Below, in pieces: positions 23,640-36,770 of a stretch of DNA of 64,000 nucleotides. The stretch is taken from the NCBI GenBank assembly GCA_951213105.1, contig OX578148.1, positions 142,296,043 to 142,360,042 of the forward strand. The letters are read 5' to 3'. Below the pieces are notes generated by a model. It saw only the letters and a list, made by a program, of their open reading frames with translations. It made no database searches and was not told the origin of the DNA. This DNA is from Amaurobius ferox (taxonomy: Eukaryota; Arthropoda; Arachnida; Araneae; Amaurobiidae). A program made the position numbers and the translations under genes. Numbering within the stretch: position 1 is the stretch's first letter; every line of letters starts with the position of its first letter.

Positions 23640-24425
23640 GGGTGAGCGTCAGTAAATCTTCTGCCCTATCAGCGCTTTGTTAACTTTCGCGGCACACATA
23701 TTTCGCCGAAATTCTGCTCAAACAGTTGCGAAATATTTTCTGAAAGATAAAATGCAATGTTTAGATTATATTAAAACTAAATTTAATACCCAATAAAACA
23801 TAGAATATATATTTTTTTTAATCCAAAATATTTTTGGTGCTGCCATCTGTTGTCGTAATTTAATTCATACCGATTCCTTTTATTTCTTAATGAATATTTC
23901 TAAGTATCTAGTCCTTCTAATATAGTATTAAATACAACAACAGATCCTATATAATAATGCCACAATCACGGAAAGGTAATTTCTCATTCTATAAATTTGA
24001 TAAGGAGATCTGAATGTGCATCACTGAGGACTGCAATTTTGTTTTCAAGTTTTCAAGTTCCTTTCTCTTCAAGTGCAAGTTCAATTACGTTTCTGTGATT
24101 GTGGCATTATTACATATGATCTATTGTTGTATTTAATAGCGTATTAGAAGGAATAGACATTTTAAAATGTTCATTAAAAAATAAAAATAGTCGGTATGAA
24201 TTAAATTACGACAACAGATGGCAGCACCAAAAATATTTTGAATTAAAATAAAAAATATATTATATGTTTTATTAGGTATTAAATTTGGTTTTAATATAAT
24301 TTAAGCATTGCATTTTATCTTTCAGAAAACATTTCGCAACTGTTTGAGAAGAATTTCGGCGAAAAATGTGTGCCGCGAAAGTTAACAAAGCGCGGATAGG
24401 GCAGAAGATTTACTGACGCTCACCC
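23640..24425. mobile_element. Foldback DNA element flanked by TTAA
   Basis: The ends are 'gggtgagcgtcagtaaatct' and its complement 'agatttactgacgctcaccc', with TTAA at 23636-23639 and 24426-24429. Arms of about 345 bp pair closely across a centre of about 100 bp (23985-24090). A TTAA target is the hallmark of piggyBac, but a TA target with one more base of inverted repeat fits equally well. There is no transposase. Confidence 0.85.
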
Positions 24426-24609
24426 TTAAATGGATAAAGAGAGATTGAATCCAACTTCCTATATCCGATTATCCCAATCATCTATGCACAAAATCTAATA
24501 ACTCAATGTCCAGAAATACTGAAAAGATTATTTTTCGAACTCCGGCAGCATTAGGACCCCCTATTCTTCAAAACTGAATGGCTCGGATCCATAGTGTCAA
24601 ATGGTTAGA

Positions 24610-24709
24610 CTCCTTTGGATCCATATGTGCTCCTTTGGATGCATATGTGCTCTTTTGGATCCATATGTGCTCCTTTGGATCGATATGTGGTCCTTTGGAT
24701 CCATATGTG
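24610..24709 (+). repeat. 20-bp minisatellite, five units
   Basis: Five head-to-tail copies of a 20-bp unit, 'ctcctttggatccatatgtg', with one or two changes each. The unit is related to 'atggatccatat' nearby at 24784-24796. Confidence 0.95.
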
Positions 24710-24897
24710 CGAATGTCGCGTACATTAGGGAGCCCTGACAAAACGAGCCAGTTCGCAGTGATCCCAAATTAACCTCCGAGCCACATGGATCCATATCAAA
24801 GTTATGGCTGTGTATGCGCTCCTAACCGTCCGGAATTCATTGTGCCTGAAGGCTAATGGGATGCATATCGCAAATGTGTAAACGTTCGATTTTTATT

Positions 24898-26165
24898 AAC
24901 ACTTTACAACATAGTTGAAAAGTGTTTATGACTTTGTTCATTCTGTCTATCTGTCTGTCCGTCAGCACGATAACTGCCGCAAAAATGACATTATCAAAAT
25001 GAAATTTTAATATGTTGTTCAGACGGTCGGTGGGACCTGTGGAAATATAAATAAATGATCTCACATAATTAGTTTTGGATGGAACCCGGATTGAAAAATG
25101 AAATACATTGAACTCTATGGGACCTAATCTTTAAAACATTTTTTAAGCTGATTTAAAATTCACAAATTGCTTCGAAAGTTTAAGGTAATATTCAAATTAT
25201 CCCATAAAATATATAAAAAAAAATTCAGTAGTTTTTAAAATAATAATTACATCCTTCATATGAAGAGATCACGTGATCATTATATGACGATATCATGTGA
25301 CCCACTTCAAAATAAAATAGGGCATCCATCTTGTGTCAAAATCGTTATTTTTAAAGTTCTTTTTAATTCATATTTAGTGTTGTATCCGTCCTGAAACCTC
25401 TTTATTTTTGCTTAAATTCTGTGCATCTACGTCCTGAAACAACGCAATTAAAATATAGTTGAGTTTAAATGATCATCCAACTTTGATTATTTCTACAACG
25501 AAGCCTACTTTTCGCTTATGGAAAATGTAAACACCAAAAGATGTAGAATAAGCTGTATAAGAATTGCTGCATTTCTTTAACGCAAAATTATTTAGCCCAT
25601 GGAGTCTGCAATATAACTGATATGAATGAGACAATTATTGATTTTACAGAGAAACAAACGATTTTTTGATGAAGTTTTGAGCATAGAGTTAAATTACTTG
25701 TACTTCCATGACTTTAAGTTTTAAATAAAATTAATTATTACAATATTGTGATGAATGAAATGAATGGGAAAATGTTTATGAATGAAATGCTGCTTTTATT
25801 TAAAGAGCCAGCCGATTTATATTTCGAAGACGTCATTTGAAAAAGTTCTTTTATTTTCAATGAAGTTTTCAAATATAATAAATTATTGTAGTATTATGAT
25901 AATTTTCAAAATATTCCCGAGGAATGTATCGCATTTTAGCGATGTTTAAATCAGGCAATTTATATTTCAATATCGTCATTTGAATGAAGTTCATTTTTTT
26001 TTTATGAAGTTTTAAGTTTTCTAATATAATAAATTAATATAGTATTGTGATAATTTTAAAAATATTACCGAGGAATGTATCGCATTTTAGAGATGTTTAA
26101 ATAAAATTGCATTGAAGTTGGAAAGTGTTTCATAATCAATGCTTTATGCATGATTGATCTTTCTT
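24898..26165 (-). mobile_element. Rep-2 non-autonomous element, copy b
   Basis: Begins 'aacactttacaacatagttg' and ends near 'atgcatgattgatctttctt'. GTCT-rich run at 24943-24963. An internal segment containing 'ataataaattattgtagtat' is repeated (25875-25935 and 26010-26085), which explains its greater length than copy a. Confidence 0.85.
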
Positions 26166-28712
26166 ATTTTGTTTTGTTTTTTAATGTAGCTATCAGACCA
26201 GAAATGGGCCAAATCTTTCAAAAATTCGAAAAATTTGATAATATTTTTAATTTATGTAAATAATTATCTCTAAAATGAGGGTAAAAAGATGAGGTCCGAA
26301 AAAAACGTATCTCCTCCTATAAAAAAAGGAGGTTTAGAACCTTGAACTTTAGTTTGAACGAGAGACAGATAAATTTACTTCGAAAACCATCTCGAAACCG
26401 GAATTATCAACAGTTTTTATTTTTTTTTTTTAGAGGCGGGGGGGGCAGGTTTCAGAAATCAAATTCAGAACCCTACATTCGCGAATTTTACAGATGCAGA
26501 TTTGAATTTTTAAATATAAGATTGTAACGTTATTATAAGCATCACTTGAAATAATTATGGTTTTTCATTAAAAAATTTGGCTTATTCAACGGACTGCTCA
26601 AAATTAAAATTCCTCAAAGAAAAAAGCTTTACAGGATTACAGGTACGGTTTCAAACGTTTATCGTCGTGAAGTCTCAAGTTTTAGCTCTGGAAGAGTTCC
26701 ACTCATTTGTGGTAACATTATTTTTTAATGTTTTACAGTATAATTAAGGATTTGGTTACTTTTATTTAAAAAGCACCGTAGTGGTGTTCAAAATTTAAAT
26801 TCAAGAAATAACTATTCCAGGTACGGACTTTATATTTTGTCATCAGGACGGTTTATCTCTTAGCTTTGCAAAATTCCAATTGTTTTTGTAGCAACTTTAT
26901 TTGTTAATATTTTACAATTAAATTCATGATTCAAGAACTTTTATCCGAAAAGTCGGTGCTGTTTTTCGACCCGAGATTGGATTTTAACGATTTTTGTTAC
27001 AGAAATTTTAATTTTATATTTTTGGTGCTTATTTGTACTTTTGGTGGAGGAAAAAGAAGGAGAATGGAGAAGACTTTTCAAAATGTTCGTTTTCGAAATG
27101 TAATAACATTTTAATTTCATTGTTAAGCGACGCTTAATTTAATTTTGATGCAATTTTCCTACGATATTCTGCTCTATAATGGTCTCACTCACCTTAAAAT
27201 TAATTTTATTGCTTTACGACCTTTAGGGCAGCGCAAAAAGGGGCCAGTGAGAAGAGCAAACCAAGGGGACTGTGAGACGAGGCAGGGGATTTTGTGCAAA
27301 AGTTGATGAGAAACCGATTGCTCTGTAGGGCGAGAATGATGATGGGGACCTAGCGCTCACAAGACCGACATTATAAGGTGAGACCAAAAGCTAGCTTCGA
27401 ATCCGAACATCTAAAGCGGATACTGATTCAAAGCATCGATGTTTTTGGCAGGAGCAGAATCGGCTATGAAAAATAGGTTGCTATAGTGAGTGACCGCAAG
27501 TAGGAAAAGAATTTTTAATTACTTTTCCAGCCGGAATAAATCCCAATGTTTATGTAGTCATACCATAACTCTGTGTGTGTTGCCATAAATATGTGGTGTA
27601 GTCTGTACATTAATAATACAGATGCACAGCATGTAGAATGAACTCCACCACACTCTGTGTTTGACAGAAATGGCACGAAGCCCACGGTGTTTGACCTAAA
27701 ATCTTGGCATCACAAGAGAATCCCCGCTGACCCTATCCTACGCCTCTCTTTTAAAGGGGTATTTAAATTTTGAAACCTTCTCTCTTTCCGCATCTAGTTA
27801 TGATAGATGATATGTTCATCTGCAGGGAATACGATCCACACAGAGAACCTCCCCCTCCGGTGTCAATATTTAGCTTTCCTGGCCAGAATTGCTTTCCCGG
27901 TGTTTGTTCGCGCCGAGAGTGCGCGCTCTCTTGGGGTAAGAAAAAGCGAGTGAGCGTACGGTTTCTTTTCCGTTTGGAGAGTGGTCGGGACCAGATGTTT
28001 CTGAAGGAAGAAAGAAAGAGGGCCAACATGCGATTCGGTTACAATTCAAAATTCATGCATTACCGAGCCGGTGTTTCGCGTTGTTTCTGGGGGAACGGGG
28101 AGAATACATCTAGAAACGCTTAAAATTTCATGCAACGTAGAAGGATGCACCATTGCTCATTTTTAAAATCGGAATGCTTCAGGAGGAATGTACGAGAGAT
28201 GTAAAACGGGGCGAAGAGATGAATTTTGACATTTCAAATCGTATAAGAATAGTTGATTAACTTTCAACGCCGAAGAGGTTCATCCCCTGATGGAAAATGA
28301 AAACTTTCAACAAAAAAAAATAGGAAAGATAATTTTAGGAAAGAACGAAGATGAAGTCATGTTTCCACCGTAGTACTATTGGGGTATCTGTGTTACATTG
28401 ACGCTACATATTACACATTGCTGTCAGACCGGAGGCTTAAACACATGAGCTGACATAGTTACTTCCCACGAAACAGTGGTCAGAGTCAGGCGGTATCGGA
28501 TGAACCAATTAGGTTGAGATAAATTTTATAAGAAAGACGATCTAACACAGGTCCTACTCCTAAATCTGGACTGTATTCACTTAAAAAAACTAGAAAAAGC
28601 ATATATTTTATCTGTTTCATTCACAGCCAGTAGTATCTAAGAGGACTGTCCACTTTCTTTATTGAACTACATAGTGAATACAGATGCTGAATCCAAATGA
28701 AATGTTAAAATA
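26166..28712. other. Unassigned; no supported gene
   Basis: AT-rich up to about 27180. A less AT-rich stretch at 27230-28120 has overlapping open frames on both strands (27763-28123), none with a recognisable domain. It could be single-copy host sequence. No splice or promoter evidence was strong enough to call. Confidence 0.4.
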
Positions 28713-29763
28713 TCTGATGTGGGCAGCACATGACTTTCCCTACATAATACTTTATTTCTTCCAATGCGTAATAATGATGAACAAGATCCACCGCTGGCAC
28801 TATATCTTTTAACGTAGAAAAGTAGACTCACAGTGGGCGCTTTTCTGGATGACAACATGGAAAGTCATCCCAGAAATAGAACTGCTGCTTCTGATGACAT
28901 ATTTTTCAATATTTCTTAAAAAAAAAACAGGTATATGAAAATGGGATGACAACAATTGTTTCGGGGGAGTTTGGATCCTTCTTCATCAGATCCAAACGTT
29001 GTCTTTCTTAAACAGCCGCTGAAAAAAAAACTCAAAAAACGGTGGAATAGATATATTTGGAACACCCAAGGCAAAGATTTGTGGCTTAGGGGAGGGATAA
29101 TAGGAGCCCATATGCAATACACTCCATTATATTATATGAAAATACGTTAATTATTATTAATTCATTAATTTGGTGTCATTTCTGCCAATTGAACGACCTC
29201 TTCGTCCATTTGGCACCACAGTTAAAACGTTACCAAGTGGACAATATTTTATCAAGTGAGCCACCAAATGGATCGCCAATTGTTGCATACTTTATTATAC
29301 TTACTACTGTTCCTTTTTATGTCATCTTTTATCTGAAAAGCGTGCAATAACTCGAGAACGGTTCAGGCTCGCATTCTAAAGTTTGGGGTTTTGATTTTAG
29401 AAGAAAAATTATGTATAAAATAGTTATTTATTTAACATTATTGAATGCCCTGTTTTTTTTTATGTTTCAAATATTCATTCGACAATTTGGGGGGTCTTCC
29501 AAACATTCTATTGCGTTTAAAATCAATAGACTTCCAGTATTCACGGATTATAATAATCAAACCCAATTACGTTCGAAACGCCCCATTCGTTCGTGAGATG
29601 TCGTATCCGCAGGCTCATGAGCACACACATACTGATGACCCCAAAAACGTTTGATTCTAGTTGAAGCATGCTTGAAACGTGCTCTTTCGTGGAAAACTTG
29701 AATTAAGTTTTTTCGATCGCGTTTTAAAACTTTTCCTATACCTTACACTATGTAGAGAAAGAA
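28713..29763 (+). mobile_element. Rep-1 non-autonomous element, copy b
   Basis: Starts 'tctgatgtgggcagcacatg' and ends in a diverged terminal hairpin ('acttttcctatacc' with 'tgtagagaaag'). Shares the interior 'tcgagaacggttcaggc' and 'cttccagtattcacggatta'. About 200 bp near 28870-29110 is not shared with the other copies. Confidence 0.75.
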
Positions 29764-30948
29764 TGCATTTGTTTCAATATAAATTATTTTTAAAGACCAT
29801 TCGATAGTATTCATATGTCATATAGTACAATATTTTCTTAAAATAACCCACTCTATGCACGTAGAAGGGTTGGAAATGAGAAATATATTGTAAATGCGTC
29901 CAAATAAAACTGTGCATCTGTCATTAAGTCCGATCTCCATGACATAAAACCCAGTGAGTTTTCCCTTTACAAAATGGCTTGGTACCGTCATAAACGACCC
30001 TCGGAAGACTGGTAGGTGTGCGGTGTAATGGGACGATCATTGAATGGCATATTAGACGGTAGAAGCATAAGAGTATGGATCCATCAGAATCCATTATCTG
30101 CCAGAACGATAGCAGTCATTATATGATATGGTAAATGTTTAAGAGGGTCCCTAGTCCTCGTGTTATGTAACGACGCTTGTACACTGTCTGAGCATGCCCA
30201 TTCCGAAATAGTGTTCAGAAGGGATGGGATCTCCTACGGGATAATAGTGTTTCATCAGGGCTGGATCACCCAATAGGCACACTAAGCACGTGCTTAGGAC
30301 ATCAACAAATTAGGGGGCACCCATCAAAAGCAAAAATGTTTTTTATTGTTTTAGTTTTTACTTCACAGAAAATAAAATGAACCCCTACTACCACTAAAAT
30401 TAAGGTTAATATTTTTCATTATTATGCAGCATGATTCTGTCTTCAGTATCAATATTATTCTTAAAGCTTTTGTGCTACCTAGTCCTTCTAAGTATAATTT
30501 CCTGTTCCTAAACAGAACATGGTCCTTTACACAGATCCATGTTGGCAAGACCTGACTTACAGTAGATGAGGGCCAGGGCCTAATTGCAGTTGGGGGCTCC
30601 TGTTAAGCATTTTAATATTTACTTATACTGTTAAAAATAACTATTTAAGACAAGTGGCAATGTGAATCTAGATTATAGCATTAACTTTTCTCAGATATTG
30701 TTGTTCGACCCAGACCATCCAACCTACCAGAAGGTTTGAGGTATCTGTTTTAACGGCCGGTTTTTGTTATATTGAATAATTTGCTGAGATTTTCTCACAT
30801 ACCACTGACATTCTCATTCATTTTTTACATTTTTAGACCATTATGAAAATTTTGCAGGCCATAGGACCAGGGCCCCTGTGGCGCATGCACAAAGCAGACC
30901 CTACGTGTTGGTCTATATACAAAGATTTTTATTCTTTATTCCTAACTA

Positions 30949-31184
30949 GCCCATTTCGTCTAACTACAACCGCCAGCCTTCGTCTGGTACAGCTACCAGA
31001 AAATGTGCAAATATCGAATTTTTACCAAAGTTATGGGCCTAACGGTATGCTGCTCGTTTAAAAACAATCTCTCAGCATGATAATGGAAGTGGTTGGGAGC
31101 TGCAGGTCAACCAGGTGGCTGTTAGGGTGAGAATCGATAGCTGTACCAGACGATGGTTGGTCGGCGTAGTTAGACGAAATGGGC
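30949..31184. mobile_element. Small element with 47-bp inverted repeats
   Basis: 'gcccatttcgtctaactac' opens one arm (30949-30996). Its complement closes the other (31136-31184), and both arms include 'tctggtacagcta' or its reverse. The spacer is about 140 bp. Target duplication unclear. Confidence 0.7.
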
Positions 31185-31750
31185 GCAGTCAAATAAAAAA
31201 ACATCAAAAACATTTGATGAACATAAGAACATAATTGGGCAAAAAATAAAATATGAAAAAGAAAGATGCAATTAAACATTTATATCATGTGCTTAAATCT
31301 TGTAATTGTGATCACATGTTTTGAAGTATAAATATAAAGAAAATGCTACTCTTTTGTACTCATTTCCACATCCACCCTTTTTGAGGTAGAGTACATGGAT
31401 GCGTTGCCCCTTTTGTTACACACCGCTGAATGAGGGAGGTTCCACTATAGGCATATTTCCTCATTCAGCTGTTTTTTTTTCCAAAAAATTACATAGTTCC
31501 TTGCAGCCAAAACTTATAAATTAAATCAAGTATAATATGGGCCTTCTCGGCATAATATTTGTGGAAATGGCTAAATTAAAGTTAGAAAGCATGTAAAAAA
31601 TGTATGTACAGTAAGAGAAGAGTAATTTTTGCAAAATATCAAATAAATAATATTAAAAATCATTTATGTTAAGTATCATTTATGTTATCATTTAAAACCC
31701 CGTTATTAATATTAATATTGAAGAGTTTCTGGTTACACAATATTAGCTGT

Positions 31751-32109
31751 GAATAGCCAACGGCTCTACCGTGCTGAAAACACCGGTTCCCGTTAGATCA
31801 CCGAAATTAAGCAGCATCGGGCGAGGTTAATACTTGGGTGGATGATCACCTGGAAACACCGTGTGCTGTTGGCAAAATAAATCGACGCGGTGATTGAGCG
31901 GTCAAGGCAAGCATTTCCTAGTGATCGCTCAGTTGCCGGGTTGTGGGTTCGAGTCCCACTTCAGACATGGATGTTTGTGTTGTTGGGCGCAATGTGTTCC
32001 CACCCCCACTGGTGCGCTGGGGCAACGTCATATGACGGCTAAGAGGTTCACGGTTCTGGCCGATGTATAGGCGAAGATGAAAGAGTCAATGCCTGACCAT
32101 TGGGGAAAA
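31751..32109 (+). mobile_element. Composite SINE: 5S rRNA-derived head, tRNA-derived unit, unique body
   Basis: A 118-nt 5S-like head (31756-31873) starts 'gccaacgg' and ends 'gtgctgttggc', with the internal control region recognisable ('gttagatcaccgaaattaag' and 'gcatcgggcgaggtta'). A tRNA-like unit follows at 31884-31966, with box A 'tgattgagcggtcaagg' and box B 'gggttcgagtccc', best resembling a long-variable-arm (Leu/Ser) tRNA. A body of about 140 bp ends in a short A-run. The 12-bp flank 'aatattagctgt' is duplicated on both sides (31739-31750 and 32110-32121). This is a complete retroposed unit, not a 5S gene. Confidence 0.9.
31756..31873 (+). pseudogene. 5S rRNA-derived SINE head
   Basis: Full-length resemblance to 5S rRNA, including complementary ends (gccaac and gttggc) and the box A/IE/box C region used by TFIIIA and Pol III. 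Changes such as 'tcccgttagat' for the usual loop sequence, and its place inside a duplicated-flank element, rule out a normal ribosomal gene. It probably serves as an internal promoter. Confidence 0.85.
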
Positions 32110-32184
32110 AATATTAGCTGTTATACCATTTTGAGATAAGATATAATGATTACCCTTACTTCCAACCCGTGAACACGAAACGTA

Positions 32185-32560
32185 ATTAAATCAATTCTGT
32201 TTGTCTTTATCTTAATAAGAATGTCAAAAAACATTACTGTAAAGAATCGTTACTGTAAGAAGAATCGTTACTGTTAAAGAATCGTTACGGCTAAAGAAAC
32301 GTTACCGAAAAAATAATAAAAAAACTGTTAAAAAACGAAAATACAAACTATAGTTGCCAATTGCCAACAGCAAAATCAAACATTTCCTAAACTCATATCG
32401 TTTTGAGTATTGAGTATTTTATTTTTGACGAAAATATTTAAATATATGAAAATAAATTATATTTAAATATACGAAAATAAATAAACATTATAATTAAATC
32501 AATTCTGTTTGTCTTTATCTTAATATATAAGAATATCAAAAAACGTTACTGTAAAGAATC
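32185..32560 (+). repeat. Direct repeat and short tandem 'aatcgttactg' array
   Basis: A segment containing 'attaaatcaattctgtttg' and 'tctttatcttaa' occurs at 32185-32250 and again at 32493-32560. Between them, 32232-32310 holds about five imperfect copies of a 16-18 bp unit around 'aaagaatcgttactg'. Confidence 0.8.
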
Positions 32561-34635
32561 ACCAATTAACACGGTGAATGAATCACAACAAGAGAATCAC
32601 AGACAGGGTTTGTTTACAATCTCTCTCAGCTCTGGTAATGCAATTATCTGCGAGGATGAACTTGAAAAAAAATGAAAGCTACTTCAATTGCTTCAAAGAG
32701 CATCACAAATCGAAAAGAAGCTTTTTTGATAACATTATTGAGGCGGTTTCTAATCGATTTAACTTGCGATAACTTTAGTTATATTTTCGGCTGATAGATG
32801 GCGGCAAATGTAAAATTTTTTTATTCTTCCACAAATTCACATCCGAGTTTGAAGAGTGGATTGTCCCGGAAACGTTTCCGAGAGGAGAGCCCCGAAAGCA
32901 CCCCAAGTGGATCGCCCCGGAAGCGTTCACTCTGTTTTATTATAAGTAGAAATAGAGATAGAGATAGAAATATTCCTATTATTCGTAAATTTATACTTGT
33001 TATTACATTTATGACGTTGACACTGTCTTCCCCTTCTCTTACCTCATAAAGTAATGAAAGGAACATAAAATTGAGGAATTCGGTGAGGATAAAGAGGTAT
33101 TCTTCTCTTTTGTTACGTGGAATTTTCTAGGTTGGGCTGGAGAGACTCGATAGGAATCCCTATCCAGGCTCTCTAAACTGGGATAGACTCCTGGTAGAGG
33201 TGATTACAGTAGAAACCTTGAAGGTTCCAAGATCTTGGATGAGACATTTAAAATAGCACTGAGGGTTGTTGTTTTTTCAGGCATACCTCCGAGGGGGCGA
33301 AGCCGCCCCCCCCCATCCTCCCCAGATACATTTTATGTTAACGTAGCTTCCATTTATGTAACACAGCATTTAGATCTATTTATATAAGACAAATAGAAAA
33401 CTTGGCCCCCTAAATTTTCACTCGCCCCCCTCCTCGGCCAAGAAGTCCTGAAAGAAACATTGCTGAGGGCAGTGAATTTTCCAACACCGTCTGCATTGCA
33501 TTTTGGGGACTCAAGGCGGATTTAAAAAAATTTCTGAAACCTGTGCTAAATTTCGGGAGCTTGGTTATACTAAATAAATATTTTAGTACTCTCCACATTT
33601 TTGACGTCCTTTCCAATCACAATTTCATTATCTTTAACAAAATTACATGTGGCATTAGGGCATTTTTTTGCCCTAAGCAAATTTTTAAAAATTAATTTAA
33701 TTAAAAATTTTATTTTATAATTATTATAATGCAATTATTAATTAATTATAATTAATATAATGCAAATTTAAAATTAAATTTAATTTAAAATTACAAAAAA
33801 AATTGGGGCACCGAACACTAGAAGTCCTTAGACAAACTGTAATACCCATTGGGCCCAAGTGGTCCTTGGCCTAGAGACCCTAAAATGACTGTGACTACAA
33901 ATAAAAAGGGCTAGTTGTAAGAGATGAAATTATATCAGCCCTATTTAAATGAGCCAAGAACGTGCAAATTACAAAACTGCTTAAAGTCTTAGTTACGTCT
34001 ATTGAAAACGAAATAATAAAAATAAATTTATTTTGTTCAGATGGATTTATTGCATATAATAGAAAAATATTTTTTAATTATTAATTCTTTTAATTTAATT
34101 GTTATTATTTTTACAAATTTAACATTTTCTAAGAAACCTCAGAAAATGTATAAAATAAGTTTTACTTTGTCCATTTATTAAATTTTGTCTAAGATATTGT
34201 TTCTCTATAAAAAATTTTTATTGAGACAGAGCCTGTACCTAAATCTGTCAATTTAAATTGCTGATACCATAAACGGAAGAGGCACCACTCCATCGAGAGT
34301 CCGAGAGCACCCACATTGTTAACTGATCTTGTTAGATCCGTTTCCTATTTTTGTATTGTAAAAATGGTAAAGATTGGAACCATAAATTACTTTGCTGCTA
34401 ATTAGATTTTGGTTTATATCCAAACAGTATTAGAAATTGTTATTTTAGCAGTGAAATTATTATCTTGGTAGACTCTAAGCGGTAAGAATTTACTTAATTT
34501 TATGAAATAAATAATTTTGGGGCCCACATTATGTATTTTTATAGAATAATTTAATTTGGCCATTCCTCAGTCAGCCCTTTCATTTCCTTTGACTTAAATT
34601 CCTAACAAAATCCAAATAAATTAAATAATGCAAAT
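32561..34635. other. Unassigned; no confident gene
   Basis: A frame at 32798-33049 has a basic, Ser/Pro-rich stretch (LSRKRFREESPESTPSG) that reads like a peptide, but there is no start context or splice evidence. 33290-33325 is a run of G and C. 33680-33800 is almost pure A/T. Fragments near 33640-33880 ('gcattagggca', 'cattgggccc') resemble hAT-type subterminal sequence, but I could not pair ends. Confidence 0.35.
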
Positions 34636-36350
34636 TGGATGTGGGCAAAGCATAAATTTCTTTGCATTATGCAATGACTTTACATCTTTCACAGCAAAAT
34701 AATAATGTGCAAGGTAAGACACTATTTCTGGCTTTGAATTGTACCTTAACATTTGGCAGTTTTCTCGATGACGGTATATGCAAAACCATTTCAAAAAAAC
34801 AATTAACTTTTATTCCCCGCCAATCTAATGACACTTAGATAAATGGTTATTGTCCACTAAGCAAAATAGACAATTGTCTAATTATTCTATGCAAAGCTGC
34901 CAAATGTGCATAGAGTCATGCCTAGATTAAATTGACACCGCATAAATTGAAATTTGCAACTGTTGTTAACTATATTAGCCAAAACAGAGTTATTTGTCTG
35001 TACCCAAGTGAAAAAATCCAAATCAAGATGCAAAGGACATTTAATTAATACTCCATGGATTGTTTGGAGTCAAAATAGAAAAGGATTGTAAAAAGTATCT
35101 TCTCTCGTGAATTCCTGAATAGAAAGAATGACATCCATGAAAATACTGTTATCGGATGTATCAAATAATAGTGTGAATATAATTGACAAAACTTACTATT
35201 TTTTAATTGTATGTAATTTTTTGATAAATTTATTTGAAAAACATGCAATATCTCGAGAACTGATCAAGATTGCGTTCTCACGTATGTGTCATTTGTTTTC
35301 TCACTAAAAATAGGTAATTTAACCAGATTATTTAACTGCTTCATACGCTTCGTCAATCCCCGTATCTCGCTGCGCACCCATTCCTTCAAAAAGTTCTACT
35401 TTAAAAAGTTCTACTTTTTTTCTATCCCTACCTATTTATCGCAGGAGGAGAAGGCAGGGATTTTTCCCAGCCCAGGGAATTCAAAAACTAAATTCCTCGA
35501 TCCAGAGCTGGTTTTGCGAGCTATTTAAAGCCAAATTAAAGTTTAAATAGGTAAGCAGTTTATTTCACTGTGTTACCCTATTGTTTCTCTTTAAATGTAC
35601 CCAATTTCATATTTTGTATGCTATAGCTTTTACGGTACGAAATATAGAAATCGCTAGACGTACTGATACGAAAGAACATTTTTCATTTCAGAATTGCATA
35701 AAAAGTAAAATATCTCGTAAACTAAATCGAAATTGAAAAAAGGTCTCCATTCCACAAAAATCCAACTACGTAGGTACCTGCCTGCAAAAATTTGTAATCT
35801 TGTTATTGTTAGTCTATCCAGGATATAATCCCCAATATTTTGACTTTGACATTAAATATTTTTTAAACTACAATATATATCGAAAAACCTTTTATTTCAG
35901 CATGTTCCCCAAAGCTTTTTCTACAAGTGTACCCAATTTCATATTTTTATATCCTATAGTTTTGGCAGTACGAAGCAGAGAAACTCGAACAGCGACGTCA
36001 GTGACTTTTTTTAATATAGAGAGCTATTATTGAATGTCCTAATTTTTTAAAGATCTTTTTAAATTCGGTGAAAATTTGAACGTCGTCTGAACATTTGCTT
36101 TCATTCAAAATCAATAACTTTCCAGTATTTTTCTATTGTTATGAACTTACCAAACTGTTCAAAGCACTCTATTCGTCAATAAGAAACCGCATCAACAAAC
36201 TCAAAGACTTCAAAATCTCACCCCTTTAAAAACGGTCTAATCGAGTTCAGGGATGATTAAAACATGCCTTCTCGTCGAAAACTCGAATGCGAACTTTTAC
36301 CCCTTCACAATACTTCCCTTATAGACTAAGCTATATATGTAGGGAAAATA
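34636..36350 (+). mobile_element. Rep-1 copy c (diverged, longer)
   Basis: The left end is 'ggatgtgggcaaagcata' and the right end is the diverged hairpin 'acttcccttatagac' with 'tatgtagggaaaa'. The interior keeps 'caatatctcgagaactgatc' (35245-35265) and 'ttccagtatttttc'. Two segments at 35570-36010 repeat 'acccaatttcatatttt', so part of the interior is duplicated. Confidence 0.65.
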
Positions 36351-36770
36351 ATATATGTTACTTAGGGAAAGCAAAAAACTTTGTACGTAGCTTTGTACGT
36401 GGGAAAGCTTTGTACGTAGGGAAAGCAAAAATGTTTCATTACATACAAAAATCATTTTCTTAATATATTAAGTAAATTCTTTTATATAATTTTTAATATT
36501 AAGTAAATACATATTTTTATAAAAATACAAAAACAATCGTCAACTTGGTAACGATAAATCATCTGCATTATGTTGCCATTTCTTAAAATTTTACAGAAGG
36601 AAAGTACTGAATATCATGGCATACACTTTTCATCTGTGGTCTTCATGATTTGGGAAACATAGGTCCAAATATTTTTGTCATCTACAAAGTTTACCTTAAT
36701 TATATGATTTAAATGTTATGTTCAGGCACTGTTCTTGAGCCCCTGACATAGAAGCACTTTGATAAAGATA

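Noticed and set aside
27763..28123. Overlapping long frames on both strands as genes
   Set aside because: Two long frames on opposite strands in a GC-richer patch are expected by chance. No domain, start context or splice evidence.
32798..33049. Ser/Arg-rich frame as an SR-type protein exon
   Set aside because: The RDRDR run derives from a GATAGA-type simple repeat ('agagatagagatagaaa'), and the rest shows no family resemblance.
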